DNA from: an uncultured Bacilli bacterium
GTDB taxonomy: Bacteria > Bacillota_I > Bacilli_A > RF39 > UBA660
Direction of reading: 5' to 3'
Length of the DNA: 46,857 bases
NCBI GenBank assembly: GCA_934141615.1
Contig: CAKPCM010000003.1
Span: forward strand, 1-46,857
In this document: positions 1 to 8,655 of the stretch, piece after piece
How the letters are laid out: every line of letters starts with the position of its first letter
Position numbering within the stretch: the first letter of the stretch is position 1
Translations under genes and position numbers: made by a program
The notes under the pieces: model-generated
Told to the model about the DNA's origin: nothing
The model's input: the letters and a program-made list of their open reading frames with translations, nothing else
Database searches by the model: none

Positions 1-396
1 GATATGTATTATAATAAAGATAAGTTAAATACATTTGAAAGGGAACTTGCTTTAATGATACTAGATAGTAAGAAAGAATTAAAGGAAGTATCAGAAGGTG
101 ATGATGTAATGGATAAAGTAAACGAAAAGATATGCAAGCTATCTGACGATGAAATATTACAAGGAATATATGTAAAAGAAGAGATGGATGCTTGGATGAA
201 AAAAGTTGACTTAAAGTATGCTAAAGAAGAAGGAATAAAAGAAGGCAAGAAAGAAGGCCTTGAAGAAGGACTTTTAAAGGGTAAGAAAGAAGCCAACATG
301 GAAACTGCTAGAAAATTACTTAAAAAGGGTATGGAAATTAAAGACATAATATATATCACAGGTATTACTAAAGAACAAATTGAAACATTAAAATAA
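1..396 (+). CDS. C-terminal end of a Rpn/PD-(D/E)XK nuclease-family transposase-like protein (5' truncated)
   Basis: The reading frame is open to the window edge, so the ATG at 4 is probably internal and the real start lies upstream. What is visible is a charged helical tail: a run of EGxKEGxKEGLEEGLLKG repeats, then a short domain (ARKLLKKGMEIKDIIYITG...) predicting a small helix-turn-helix-like end. This tail is characteristic of Rpn / PD-(D/E)XK family transposase proteins (PF12784 type), in which a nuclease domain comes first; that domain is outside the window. No ribosome binding site precedes the ATG at 4. It ends in a hairpin shared with the convergent clpP. Family assignment is by the tail only. 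Confidence 0.6.
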   Translation, partial: DMYYNKDKLNTFERELALMILDSKKELKEVSEGDDVMDKVNEKICKLSDDEILQGIYVKEEMDAWMKKVDLKYAKEEGIKEGKKEGLEEGLLKGKKEANMETARKLLKKGMEIKDIIYITGITKEQIETLK

Positions 397-424
397 ACGT
401 AAGGCAATTTTAGTCTTACGTTTT
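395..424. terminator. Bidirectional terminator between the transposase-like gene and clpP
   Basis: A perfect 9-bp inverted repeat (AAACGTAAG at 395-403, CTTACGTTT at 415-423) with an 11-base loop, flanked by T on one side and A on the other. It sits exactly between two convergent stop codons and can serve both strands. Confidence 0.8.
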
Positions 425-992
425 ATAATATCTTATCAACTAAACCATATTCTAATGCATCAGAAGCGTTTAAATAATAGTCTCTTTCAGTATCTTTTTC
501 TATTTCACTTATGTCTTTACCTGTTTTATCTGATAATATTTTATTTAATTTATTTCTTAAATATAAAATTCTATCAGCGACTATTTTTATTTCTGTTGCT
601 TGACCATTTACTCCCCCTAAAGGTTGATGGATCATAACTTCACTATTTGGAAGTATAAATCTTTTTCCTTTATCGCCGCTTGCTAGCAAAACTGAAGCCA
701 TAGATGCTGCCATACCAACACATATTGTTGATATTGGACTTTTTACAAATCCCATCGTATCATAAATTGCCATGCCAGATGTAATACTTCCTCCTGGACT
801 ATTTATGTAAATACTAATTTCATCATTACTTTGTGAATCTAAAAACAACAGCTCACTTATAATAGCATTGGCAACCTCATCATTTATTTCACCACCAATA
901 AATACAATTCTATCCTTTAATAATCTAGAATAAATATCATATACTCTTTCCACGCCAGAAGTTTTTTCTATAACGCTTGGAATTAAATTCAT
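423..992 (-). CDS. clpP: ATP-dependent Clp protease proteolytic subunit ClpP
   Basis: 189 residues, a normal length for ClpP, the self-compartmentalised serine protease that works with ClpX/ClpC to degrade misfolded and regulatory proteins in the cytoplasm. The catalytic triad is visible: Ser97 in GMAASMAS, His122 in MIHQPLGG and Asp171 in TERDYYL. The start is supported by an AGAGGTG ribosome binding site on the minus strand. It is transcribed alone and divergently from the nucleoside kinase gene. A TTGATA (1047-1042) and TATACA (1025-1020) pair 16 bp apart on the minus strand is a possible promoter. I do not see a canonical CtsR heptad pair, so heat-shock control by CtsR is not supported here. 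Confidence 0.97.
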   Translation of the reverse strand: MNLIPSVIEKTSGVERVYDIYSRLLKDRIVFIGGEINDEVANAIISELLFLDSQSNDEISIYINSPGGSITSGMAIYDTMGFVKSPISTICVGMAASMASVLLASGDKGKRFILPNSEVMIHQPLGGVNGQATEIKIVADRILYLRNKLNKILSDKTGKDISEIEKDTERDYYLNASDALEYGLVDKIL

Positions 993-1053
993 AATTTTAT
1001 CACCTCTATAATAATATTATGTATAGTATAACTATATTTATTATCAAAATATT

Positions 1054-1082
1054 GTGACATTTTCCTTCATTTTTGGTAGAAT
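1054..1082 (+). promoter_or_regulatory. SigA-type promoter of the nucleoside kinase gene
   Basis: GTGACA (1054-1059) and TAGAAT (1077-1082), each 5/6 to consensus, separated by 17 bp. It lies back to back with the clpP promoter region. Confidence 0.65.
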
Positions 1083-1107
1083 ATTATTAGAATAAAGGGT
1101 GATTATA

Positions 1108-2766
1108 ATGGCTAGTATAAAAATTAATTATAAAGATGAAACGTATGACTATGAAAGTGGATTAAGTTTACTTGAAATATCAAAGAATTTTGAAAAAGAG
1201 TATAAAGGAAAAATTATAGTTGCAACAGTTAACAATAGATTAACCAAATTAGATACCAAAATAACTAGAAGTTGTAATGTGGATTTTTTTGATGTTTATA
1301 GTTTATATGGTAGCAGAACCTATATGAGAGGTTTATATTTTCTTTTTGTAAAAGCCGTTAAAGACGTATTAAACGCAGATGTTAAGTTAATGTGTTTTAT
1401 AGAAAGAGGAATATACTGTGAAATTTTAACAAATAATCTTATTTCGGAAGTAACGGTAGAAAAAATAAAAATAAGAATGAGAGAACTTGTAGAAAGTGCT
1501 ATTCCTATTACTAAAATAATGGTATCAAGGTTAGATGCAATAGATTATTTTTTTAAGGTAAATCAGCACGATAAAGCAAACTCCTTAAGATTCATTAGTA
1601 ACTCAACGATAAGTTTAAACAAGTTAGATGATACCTTAGATTATTTCTACGGAGTTTTACCTTGTAACACCAGCTACCTAAGTAATTTTAATGCTAAGTA
1701 TTTAAAAGATAATAAGGTAATGCTTTTAGCGCCCGTAACGTTTATGCCTGATGAAAAGATAAAATTCAATAAATGTGATAAGGTGTTAGAAGCGGTTGAA
1801 AGACAAATAAAATATTTACAAAGTATAGGTATTAATACTACTGTTGAGTTAAATCGCAACATCGCAAACGGGGAATATGGTGACATAATTAGAATGTCAG
1901 AAACGTTTCAAAATGATAAATTATTAGATATCGTAGATAAAGTTACTAAAGATAAAGATATTAAAATGCTTCTTCTAACTGGACCTTCTTCATCTGGTAA
2001 GACAACGACATCTAAGAAGTTAGCATTATTCTTTAAGATGAAAGGTTATAAACCTATACCTATATCAGTTGATAATTTTTATACTGATATGAAAGATAGA
2101 GTGTTAGATGAAAATGGTAAACCTGAAATAGAAAGAATAGAAGCATTTGATACAAATCAGTTTAATAAAAAGATATCTGAATTATTAAATGGAAAAGAAG
2201 TTATCTTGCCAAGATATAATTTTATTGAAGGAAAACAAGAATTTGATGAAAAAAACAAGATAAAATTAGAAGATAAGAGTATTTTAATAGTAGAAGGAAT
2301 ACATGCTTTTAACGAAAAACTAACCGAGATAATTCCAAGTAAAAATAAATTTAAGGTATTTATTTGTCCATTAACTCCGTTAAACGTTGATAATCATAAC
2401 TTGTTTAAATCAACGGATAATAGACTTCTAAGAAGAATTGTAAGAGATAATAGAACAAGGGGAGCATCAGCATCAGATACCTTAAAGATGTGGAAAAAGG
2501 TAAGAGAAATAGAAGAAGAGATGATATTTCCTTACATGAAAGAAGCAGATGAAATATTAAATACGTCATTAGTTTATGAATTAGGCGTTTTAAAAACTTA
2601 TGCTGAACCTTTATTATTTTCTGTATCAGAAGATGACCCAAACTATGATGAAGCAATCAGGTTAATTAACTTATTTAGAGTTATACTTGGAATACCTAGT
2701 GAAGAAGTTCCACATGACTCTATAATTAGAGAATTTATTGACGGAAGTTGTTTTAAAGATTTATAA
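1108..2766 (+). CDS. Nucleoside (uridine-kinase-like) kinase with N-terminal TGS and ThrRS-like domains
   Basis: 552 residues. Domains in order: a TGS (ubiquitin-like) domain at about 1-63, a middle region like the threonyl/alanyl-tRNA synthetase second additional domain (about 70-230), and a P-loop phosphoribulokinase/uridine kinase domain from about 285. The Walker A motif GPSSSGKTT is at about 292-300, followed by the SVDNFY substrate motif and LIVEGIHAFN. Proteins of this layout are annotated as nucleoside kinases in Clostridia and Bacilli; the tRNA-synthetase-like part suggests RNA or translation-linked sensing, which is unproven. I chose ATG 1108 because AAAGGGTG ends 6 bases before it; the in-frame GTG at 1099 lies inside that ribosome binding site. 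No terminator separates it from gapA, so read-through is possible. Confidence 0.85.
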   Translation: MASIKINYKDETYDYESGLSLLEISKNFEKEYKGKIIVATVNNRLTKLDTKITRSCNVDFFDVYSLYGSRTYMRGLYFLFVKAVKDVLNADVKLMCFIERGIYCEILTNNLISEVTVEKIKIRMRELVESAIPITKIMVSRLDAIDYFFKVNQHDKANSLRFISNSTISLNKLDDTLDYFYGVLPCNTSYLSNFNAKYLKDNKVMLLAPVTFMPDEKIKFNKCDKVLEAVERQIKYLQSIGINTTVELNRNIANGEYGDIIRMSETFQNDKLLDIVDKVTKDKDIKMLLLTGPSSSGKTTTSKKLALFFKMKGYKPIPISVDNFYTDMKDRVLDENGKPEIERIEAFDTNQFNKKISELLNGKEVILPRYNFIEGKQEFDEKNKIKLEDKSILIVEGIHAFNEKLTEIIPSKNKFKVFICPLTPLNVDNHNLFKSTDNRLLRRIVRDNRTRGASASDTLKMWKKVREIEEEMIFPYMKEADEILNTSLVYELGVLKTYAEPLLFSVSEDDPNYDEAIRLINLFRVILGIPSEEVPHDSIIREFIDGSCFKDL

Positions 2767-2767
2767 A

Positions 2768-2776
2768 TGGTACAAT
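2768..2776 (+). promoter_or_regulatory. Extended -10 promoter for gapA
   Basis: TGGTACAAT begins one base after the stop codon of the upstream gene. TTGTTT at 2748-2753, inside the upstream coding sequence, is 17 bp before the -10 hexamer. Confidence 0.5.
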
Positions 2777-2798
2777 ATATAAGTAGGATGGTGATGAT

Positions 2799-3806
2799 AT
2801 GGCTATTAAAGTAGCAATTAATGGATTTGGAAGAATAGGAAGATTAGTATTTAGAATAATGGAGGAAGATCCCTCATTTGATGTAGTTGCAATAAATGAT
2901 CTAACAGGGGCAGATGAGCTTGCTTATTTACTTAAGTATGATACTTCTCATAGAAGATATAAAGATGGTGAAATTACAAGTGATGATGAAAATATAATTA
3001 TAGGTGACAGAAAGGTAAGAATATATGCTGAAAAAGATCCTGTAAACTTGCCTTGGAAAGCATTAGACGTTGATTTGGTGTTTGAATGCACCGGCTTTTT
3101 CACAAGTAAAGAAAAGGCAGAGGCACATATAACAGCAGGTGCCAAAAAAGTCATTATATCTGCTCCGGCTAAGGGAGATTTAAAAACAATAGTATATAAC
3201 GTTAATCATGAAACTTTAACTGGAGATGAAAAGGTAATTAGTGCAGCAAGTTGTACAACTAATTGTCTTGCACCTGTTATGAAGTTATTATGTGATAATT
3301 ATGGCGTAGAAAAGGGCTTTATGACTACGGTTCATGCGTATACTAATGACCAAGCAACTTTGGATGTTGCACATAAAAAAGGTTATATGGCAAGACGTGG
3401 TAGAGCAGCTGCTGCAAACATTGTTCCATCATCAACTGGAGCAGCAAGTGCAATTGGCAAGGTAATTCCTGAACTTAATGGAAGATTAGATGGTACTGCA
3501 ATGCGTGTTCCAGTAACTACTGGTTCTGTTGTTGACCTAAGCCTAGAATTATCTAAAAACGTAACTAAAGAAGAATTAAATGAGTTATTTAAAAGCAACC
3601 AAAACGAAACTTTAGGTTTTACTATGGATCCAATTGTTTCAAGTGACACTATTGGTATGCATTACGGAAGTTTGGTTGATGGACTTTTAACTAACATAGT
3701 TGAGGTAGATGGTAAACAGTTAGTTAAGGTAGTAGCTTGGTATGATAATGAAATGAGTTATTCAGCGCAAATGGTTAGAACTGCAAAATACTTTGCAAAT
3801 AAATAG
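2799..3806 (+). CDS. gapA: Glyceraldehyde-3-phosphate dehydrogenase, NAD-dependent
   Basis: 335 residues, full length. It oxidises and phosphorylates glyceraldehyde 3-phosphate to 1,3-bisphosphoglycerate in glycolysis. Visible features are the Rossmann motif INGFGRIGR at 7-15, Asp34 (NAD preference), the catalytic Cys152 in SCTTNCLAP and the base His179 in TTVHAYT. The start has an AGGATGGTGAT ribosome binding site. pgk and tpiA follow downstream but separated by unrelated genes, so this is a dispersed version of the common gapA-pgk-tpiA cluster. No cggR-type regulator lies next to it. Confidence 0.98.
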   Translation: MAIKVAINGFGRIGRLVFRIMEEDPSFDVVAINDLTGADELAYLLKYDTSHRRYKDGEITSDDENIIIGDRKVRIYAEKDPVNLPWKALDVDLVFECTGFFTSKEKAEAHITAGAKKVIISAPAKGDLKTIVYNVNHETLTGDEKVISAASCTTNCLAPVMKLLCDNYGVEKGFMTTVHAYTNDQATLDVAHKKGYMARRGRAAAANIVPSSTGAASAIGKVIPELNGRLDGTAMRVPVTTGSVVDLSLELSKNVTKEELNELFKSNQNETLGFTMDPIVSSDTIGMHYGSLVDGLLTNIVEVDGKQLVKVVAWYDNEMSYSAQMVRTAKYFANK

Positions 3807-3807
3807 G

Positions 3808-3837
3808 CACTAGAAAAAACTAGTGTTTTTTTCTTTT
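3808..3837 (+). terminator. Terminator after gapA
   Basis: CACTAG (3808-3813) pairs with CTAGTG (3820-3825) around an all-A loop, followed by seven T. It starts two bases after the gapA stop. Confidence 0.85.
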
Positions 3838-3842
3838 ATTCA

Positions 3843-3851
3843 TGTTATAAT
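3843..3851 (+). promoter_or_regulatory. Extended -10 promoter of the Ig-domain surface protein
   Basis: TGTTATAAT, a consensus extended -10, right after the gapA terminator T-tract. The 16 bases ending here (TTATTCATGTTATAAT) recur exactly before pgk. No good -35 is visible. Confidence 0.65.
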
Positions 3852-3880
3852 CATTATGTAAAATAAAAGGTGGTGTAAAT

Positions 3881-5170
3881 ATGGACAAGGAATTCGAATA
3901 CGAAGATGAATCAAAAAAGAAGTTTCAAATAAAACGTTGGATGGTAATTGTAGCAGCGTTAACTCTAGTTTTGACAATTATTATTGTATTAGTTATAGTT
4001 CATATTGTAAAAAGTAAAGAGCCAGAATATACTACGAACGACTTTAAGCATCTAGAGGATAGAATGGAAGAAGAAGCACCTACTTACATTTCTCAAAATA
4101 ACATAGAATTAACAAGTGAAGAAATTAAAATAGATTTAAAGGACTTGTTATTAGAAAATGGAGGAGCCATCGATTCTAGCAAGGTAAAAGCAGCAAAGAT
4201 TTGTAAGGGTTATGTAATTGCAACAAAAAATGATAATGAAGTTTATAAACCATATATTAGTTGTGGTAAATATTATACAACTAGTGGTTATATAAGTGGT
4301 GATACTACAACCAAAAAGAAAACCACAACTATAAGAGATACTGAAAAACCAGTAATAACATTAAAGGGTAATAGCGAAGTAACTTTAAATCAGGGTGATA
4401 AGTATAATGATGAAGGCGCTAGCGCAACTGATAATATAGATGGAGATATTACATCAAAAATTAAGGTATCAGGAAAAGTTGATACTACAAAAACTGGTAC
4501 GTATACTATAACGTATACGGTAACTGATAAGGCTGGTAATAGAGCAGAGGCAACAAGAAAAGTTATGGTTGTTGCTACAACTACTACAACTATGCCTGCA
4601 ACAACAAAGAAAACCACAACAAAAAAGAGTTATAGCTCTTCTGGTAGCATTAAAACTACTAAGGCTACGACGGCGAGGGTTACAACACCTCCTACTATCA
4701 CGATTAGAGGAGGTAGCACAATGACAGTAAATCAAGGTTCAGTATGGAAAGATCCGGGATTTACGGCAAAGGATGCAAAAGGTAATGATTTAAACGCAAG
4801 AGTTAACGTATCAGGTTCTGTCAATACATTAGTTGCGGGAACATATATGGTAAGTTATACTGTTACTGATGATTGGGGTAACAGAGGATATGCATCTAGA
4901 AGTGTAATTGTTAAATCTACGTATATTAAATTACAAGCAATAACGGTATCTCCAGTTTCTGTTTCATTATCAAAAGGTCAAAGTAGAAGCATAACGGTTT
5001 ATTTTAATCCGACGAATGCAACTAACAAATCAGTTTCTTGGAGCAGTTCTAACCCATCGGTTGCGACGGCAAGTAACGGAGTAATTACGGCAAATTCACC
5101 AGGAATTGCCACAATAACAGTAAAAGGTGCAGATGGAAGGCAAGCACAAGTAAGTGTAACAGTAAGATAG
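3881..5170 (+). CDS. Membrane-anchored surface protein with two DUF5011-like and one BIG2-like Ig domain
   Basis: 429 residues, type II topology: an acidic/basic cytoplasmic start, one membrane span at about 21-43, then an extracellular region. A small module bounded by Cys108 and Cys128 (CKGY...YKPYISC) comes first and resembles the end of the pilin-like protein at 38753. After a Thr/Lys-rich linker comes an Ig-like domain (about 157-230; PVITLKG, DNIDGDIT, YTVTDKAGN), a second Thr-rich linker, a second domain of the same kind (about 265-345; VTDDWGNRGYA), and a C-terminal BIG2-like domain (about 350-429; AITVSPVSVSLSKGQ, VSWSSSNPSVAT). No LPxTG-like signal, so anchoring is through the N-terminal span. 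The role, probably adhesion or envelope spacing, is inferred. It has an AAAGGTGGTG ribosome binding site. Confidence 0.85.
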   Translation: MDKEFEYEDESKKKFQIKRWMVIVAALTLVLTIIIVLVIVHIVKSKEPEYTTNDFKHLEDRMEEEAPTYISQNNIELTSEEIKIDLKDLLLENGGAIDSSKVKAAKICKGYVIATKNDNEVYKPYISCGKYYTTSGYISGDTTTKKKTTTIRDTEKPVITLKGNSEVTLNQGDKYNDEGASATDNIDGDITSKIKVSGKVDTTKTGTYTITYTVTDKAGNRAEATRKVMVVATTTTTMPATTKKTTTKKSYSSSGSIKTTKATTARVTTPPTITIRGGSTMTVNQGSVWKDPGFTAKDAKGNDLNARVNVSGSVNTLVAGTYMVSYTVTDDWGNRGYASRSVIVKSTYIKLQAITVSPVSVSLSKGQSRSITVYFNPTNATNKSVSWSSSNPSVATASNGVITANSPGIATITVKGADGRQAQVSVTVR

Positions 5171-5193
5171 GAAAATAGTTTCCTATTTTTTTC
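5167..5193 (+). terminator. Terminator overlapping the stop codon of the Ig-domain gene
   Basis: ATAGGAAA (5167-5174) pairs perfectly with TTTCCTAT (5179-5186) around a 4-base loop, then T7. The TAG stop lies inside the 5' arm. Confidence 0.85.
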
Positions 5194-5200
5194 TTATTCA

Positions 5201-5209
5201 TGTTATAAT
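5201..5209 (+). promoter_or_regulatory. Extended -10 promoter of pgk
   Basis: TGTTATAAT preceded by the same TTATTCA as at 3836-3842. It would drive pgk, the flippase-like gene, the glycosyltransferase and tpiA. Confidence 0.65.
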
Positions 5210-5226
5210 TAAAATGGAGGCTTTTT

Positions 5227-6411
5227 ATGAAGAAGACTATAGAAGATTATGATTTAAATAATAAAAAAGTAATTATTAGATGTGATTTAAACGTTCCTAT
5301 AAAGGACGGAGTAATTTTAGATGATAACAGAATAATAGAAAGCATTAAAACGATTAAATATGCTGTGGATAACAATGCTAAGGTTATCTTACTTTCTCAC
5401 TTAGGAAGAATAAAAACAGAAGAAGATAAAAAAAATAACACGTTAAGACCAGTTGCTAAAAGATTATCAGAAGCTTTAGGCATAGATGTTAAGTTTATTA
5501 GTGAAACACGTGGACAAGTTTTAGAAGAAGCCGTTAATAATATGAAAGCAAAAGATGTTATATTGCTTGAAAATACCCGTTTTGAAGACGTTCCAGGCAA
5601 AAAAGAAAGTACAAATGATATTGATCTTGGAAAATACTGGGCAAGTCTTGGGGATATATTTATAAATGATGCCTTTGGAACAGCACATAGAGCGCATGCA
5701 TCAAACGTAGGAATAGCAAAGAATTTACCATCTGGTATAGGTTTTTTAATAAAGAAGGAATTAGATATGCTAGGTGGCTTGCTAAATAATCCATCAAGAC
5801 CATATACGGTTATTTTGGGCGGAGCAAAAATGAATGACAAAATAAAAGTAATAGATAAATTAATAGAAAAAGCTGATTATATGTTATTAGGTGGCGGAAT
5901 AGCAAATACGTTTCTAACGGCAGAAGGCTATGACTTAAAAGCATCCATATATGATGAAGAAAGCTTAAATCATGCTAAAGAATTATTACTTAAGTATCCC
6001 AATAAGATAATCCTTCCTAAAGATGGTTATGGTTCATCATCTTATAAAGATGGTTTAGATGTTAAATATGATCATTTAGATAATGTATCAGATGGTAATA
6101 TGATATTAGATATTGGACCTTCTTCTACCAAATTATTTTCTTCATATATAAACAAAAGCAAAACTGTTTTCTGGAACGGACCAGTAGGAGTTTCAGAGTT
6201 CAATAACTTTTCTTATGGTACCAAAAAGTTATGCGAAATTTTAAAAGAAAGTGGTGCAACAACCATTATCGGCGGGGGAGATTCTGCAGCAGCAGCGATA
6301 AGATTTGGTTATAAAACTTCATTTGCCCACATATCAACAGGTGGCGGAGCATCACTAGAATTTATAGAAGGAAAAACTTTACCAGCGATAGAGGTCGTGC
6401 AAGATAAATAG
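5227..6411 (+). CDS. pgk: Phosphoglycerate kinase
   Basis: 394 residues, normal length. It transfers phosphate from 1,3-bisphosphoglycerate to ADP. The family motifs are present in order: RCDLNVPIKDG with the substrate-binding Asp/Asn at about 20-30, LLSHLGR, ENTRFEDVPGKKE, the hinge segment GGAKMNDKIKVID, DIGPSST, and the nucleotide loop GGGDSAAA near the end. GGAGG lies 6 bases before the ATG. It is the first gene of a tight four-gene run ending with tpiA. Confidence 0.98.
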   Translation: MKKTIEDYDLNNKKVIIRCDLNVPIKDGVILDDNRIIESIKTIKYAVDNNAKVILLSHLGRIKTEEDKKNNTLRPVAKRLSEALGIDVKFISETRGQVLEEAVNNMKAKDVILLENTRFEDVPGKKESTNDIDLGKYWASLGDIFINDAFGTAHRAHASNVGIAKNLPSGIGFLIKKELDMLGGLLNNPSRPYTVILGGAKMNDKIKVIDKLIEKADYMLLGGGIANTFLTAEGYDLKASIYDEESLNHAKELLLKYPNKIILPKDGYGSSSYKDGLDVKYDHLDNVSDGNMILDIGPSSTKLFSSYINKSKTVFWNGPVGVSEFNNFSYGTKKLCEILKESGATTIIGGGDSAAAAIRFGYKTSFAHISTGGGASLEFIEGKTLPAIEVVQDK

Positions 6412-6419
6412 GAGTATTT

Positions 6420-7445
6420 ATGAAAAATAAAAAGTTAAATATTGGTATACTTTTTATAGCGTTAGCATTAGTTTTATATTTTACCTTAAAAGACGATTTT
6501 AACGGTATAATAAAAGAACTATCAAGTGTTAATATATGGATATTTTTGATGGCTATAATAGTATTTTTAGCATCACTACTTTTTAAATCAGCATCACTTA
6601 AAACATTCATATGTGAACATAATGTTTGCTACACTTTAAAAAACGCATATCAATTAACATTAATAGGACAATTTTTAAATGGTATAACTCCATTTCAATC
6701 AGGTGGGCAACCATTTCAAATATACTTACTAAAAAAAGACGGAATAAGAATATCAGATTCAACAAATGCGATGATAAAAGATTTTATTGCATATCAAGCC
6801 GCGCTTATTATAGTTGGTGCTGCTTCTCTTTTACTAAACCTTAAGTTAAATCTTTTTTCTAATAACGTATATTTAAATGGGCTTATATTTTTAGGATTCT
6901 TCATTAATTTAGTTGTAATGGCACTTTTACTATTTGTTGCTCTTGCTAAAAGGGCAGGAATGAGTATTGCAGATAAGATAGTGCACTTTATATTTAAATT
7001 TAAAGTAGTAAGAAAATTCGGAACCACTGAAGAAAAAATAAAAGAAAGCATCAAAAACTTTTACAAAACAGGAGCATCAATTAAGGGCAATAAGAAAAAC
7101 TTAATTAAAGGAATAATATATAACATAATAAATCTTACGTTGTTATACTTAGTGCCATTTGTTGTATTTAAGGCTTTAGGTGTAAAAAATGTTAATGCAA
7201 TATCTTCTATTGTTGCAACATCATTTGTTATGCTAATTAGTAACTTTATTCCAGTTCCAGGCGCAACAGGCGGAATAGAATATAGTTTTATGCAGTTCTT
7301 TAAAGGATTTACAGGCGGAGCTGTTTTAGCAGGAGCAATGCTTTTATGGAGATTTATAACTTATTTTATGGCAATGATTACGGGATTTATTGCACTTATG
7401 TTTAAAAGGAGAGTTGATAAAGATGAGAATAGGATTATTCACTGA
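6420..7445 (+). CDS. Flippase-like integral membrane protein (UPF0104 / AglD-MprF transmembrane family)
   Basis: 341 residues with seven or eight predicted membrane spans, starting at about 5-22 and 36-56. The motifs GQFLNGITPFQSGGQPFQIYLL and the late SNFIPVPGATGGIEY are those of the lysylphosphatidylglycerol synthase/flippase transmembrane family (PF03706). Members move or modify membrane lipids; the synthase domain of MprF is absent. The AGGAG ribosome binding site overlaps the pgk stop codon. The gene overlaps the next one, a glycolipid glycosyltransferase, by 23 bases, which implies translational coupling and a shared role in lipid glycosylation or flipping. The exact substrate cannot be read from sequence. 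Confidence 0.8.
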   Translation: MKNKKLNIGILFIALALVLYFTLKDDFNGIIKELSSVNIWIFLMAIIVFLASLLFKSASLKTFICEHNVCYTLKNAYQLTLIGQFLNGITPFQSGGQPFQIYLLKKDGIRISDSTNAMIKDFIAYQAALIIVGAASLLLNLKLNLFSNNVYLNGLIFLGFFINLVVMALLLFVALAKRAGMSIADKIVHFIFKFKVVRKFGTTEEKIKESIKNFYKTGASIKGNKKNLIKGIIYNIINLTLLYLVPFVVFKALGVKNVNAISSIVATSFVMLISNFIPVPGATGGIEYSFMQFFKGFTGGAVLAGAMLLWRFITYFMAMITGFIALMFKRRVDKDENRIIH

Positions 7446-8655
7446 TACGTATCCACCATTTATTAATGGGGTATCAACTAGCGTCCTAATGTTAAAGCAG
7501 GGACTAGAAAAATTAGGCCATGAAGTTTACGTTGTAACGGTAAATGATGAGTCGTTTTCATACAAAGAAGAAGATGGTGTACTTAAGATTCCAAGTTTTC
7601 CAATTGGTCTTATGAACTTTAGACAATCTGGAATATATCCACTTAAGGCTCTTAAAATAATAAAAAAGTGGAAATTAGACATAATACATTCACATACTGA
7701 GTTTAGTATTGGAACCTTTGCAAGGCTTATATCTAAACAGCTTAACATACCACTCGTCCACACGTATCATACGATGTATGAAGAATATATATACTATATT
7801 ACTAAAGGCTATTTTGATTCGGCATCTAAAAAGTTGGTTGAGTACTTAACTTTATTCTTATGTGATAAAACAATAGATGAACTTATCGTTCCAACTGAAA
7901 AAGCTAAAGAATTATTTAAAGATAAATACAAGGTTAAAAGAGATGTATACGTAATACCATCTGGTATTGATACAACAAGATTTTATAAGGAAAACATAGA
8001 TAAAAACGAGATTATAAACTTAAGAAAAGACTTGGGACTTAAAAATACTGATTTTATAGTGCTATACGTAGGAAGAATAGCTAAAGAAAAGAGCATAGAC
8101 TTTTTAATAAATAATTTTAATTCCGTGTTAAAACGAATACCTAAGGCTAAGATGATAATAGTGGGCGATGGACCAGACATTAAAGATCTAATTGATTTAG
8201 CTAAAAAAGAAGGCCTAGAAAATAAGATAATTTTTGCGGGTAAAGCACCATGGACTGACGTACCAAAATATTACTCGTTGTGTGATGTTTTTGTAACGGC
8301 ATCAAAAACAGAAACGCAAGGACTTACTGTTATGGAGGCTATGGGGGCATCAAAACCAGTTGTTGCAATAAGAGATGATTCATTTGAACTTATGATAACT
8401 GATAAAAAAGATGGATTATTCTTTGATGATGAAAAAAGTTATGTTGATATGATATATGAAGTATACAAAAATAAGAAGTTAAGGGATGAAATATCTTTTA
8501 ATGCAAGACTTACGGCAGATAAGTATAGTCCTTATAACTATGCTAAAAACGTTCTTAAAGTTTATAAAAAAGTAGTTAGCAAAGATACTAACGTAGTAAA
8601 AAAAGTTGTTCATAGCGTAAAACACGCATTTGAAAAAAGTGGTGGTAAAAAATGA
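7423..8655 (+). CDS. GT4 glycosyltransferase, probably 1,2-diacylglycerol 3-glucosyltransferase type
   Basis: 410 residues, two Rossmann-like halves (GT-B fold). The N-terminal half begins TDTYPPFINGVSTSV, a hallmark of diacylglycerol glucosyltransferases and related GT4 enzymes; the C-terminal half has YVGRIAKEKSIDFLI and the EX7E motif (Glu297 and Glu305 in ETQGLTVMEAMG). By family, it would transfer a sugar from a nucleotide donor to diacylglycerol, making glycolipid for the membrane or as a lipoteichoic acid anchor. I placed the start at ATG 7423, preceded by AAGGAGAG; an in-frame TTG at 7390 has no ribosome binding site. It overlaps tpiA by 4 bases (ATGA). The C-terminus is lysine-rich, consistent with peripheral membrane binding. 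Confidence 0.85.
   Translation: MRIGLFTDTYPPFINGVSTSVLMLKQGLEKLGHEVYVVTVNDESFSYKEEDGVLKIPSFPIGLMNFRQSGIYPLKALKIIKKWKLDIIHSHTEFSIGTFARLISKQLNIPLVHTYHTMYEEYIYYITKGYFDSASKKLVEYLTLFLCDKTIDELIVPTEKAKELFKDKYKVKRDVYVIPSGIDTTRFYKENIDKNEIINLRKDLGLKNTDFIVLYVGRIAKEKSIDFLINNFNSVLKRIPKAKMIIVGDGPDIKDLIDLAKKEGLENKIIFAGKAPWTDVPKYYSLCDVFVTASKTETQGLTVMEAMGASKPVVAIRDDSFELMITDKKDGLFFDDEKSYVDMIYEVYKNKKLRDEISFNARLTADKYSPYNYAKNVLKVYKKVVSKDTNVVKKVVHSVKHAFEKSGGKK

Noticed and set aside
455..637. Plus-strand small open frame inside clpP
   Set aside because: Phe/Leu/Tyr-rich shadow of clpP with no ribosome binding site.
3881..5170. The Ig-domain protein as another sortase substrate
   Set aside because: It ends within the BIG2-like domain without a sorting motif, hydrophobic segment or basic tail; it has an N-terminal anchor instead.
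8653..8655. Use of the Mycoplasma genetic code (TGA as Trp)
   Set aside because: TGA serves as a stop at natural ends (glycosyltransferase, infA), and all conserved proteins are full length with TGG tryptophans.
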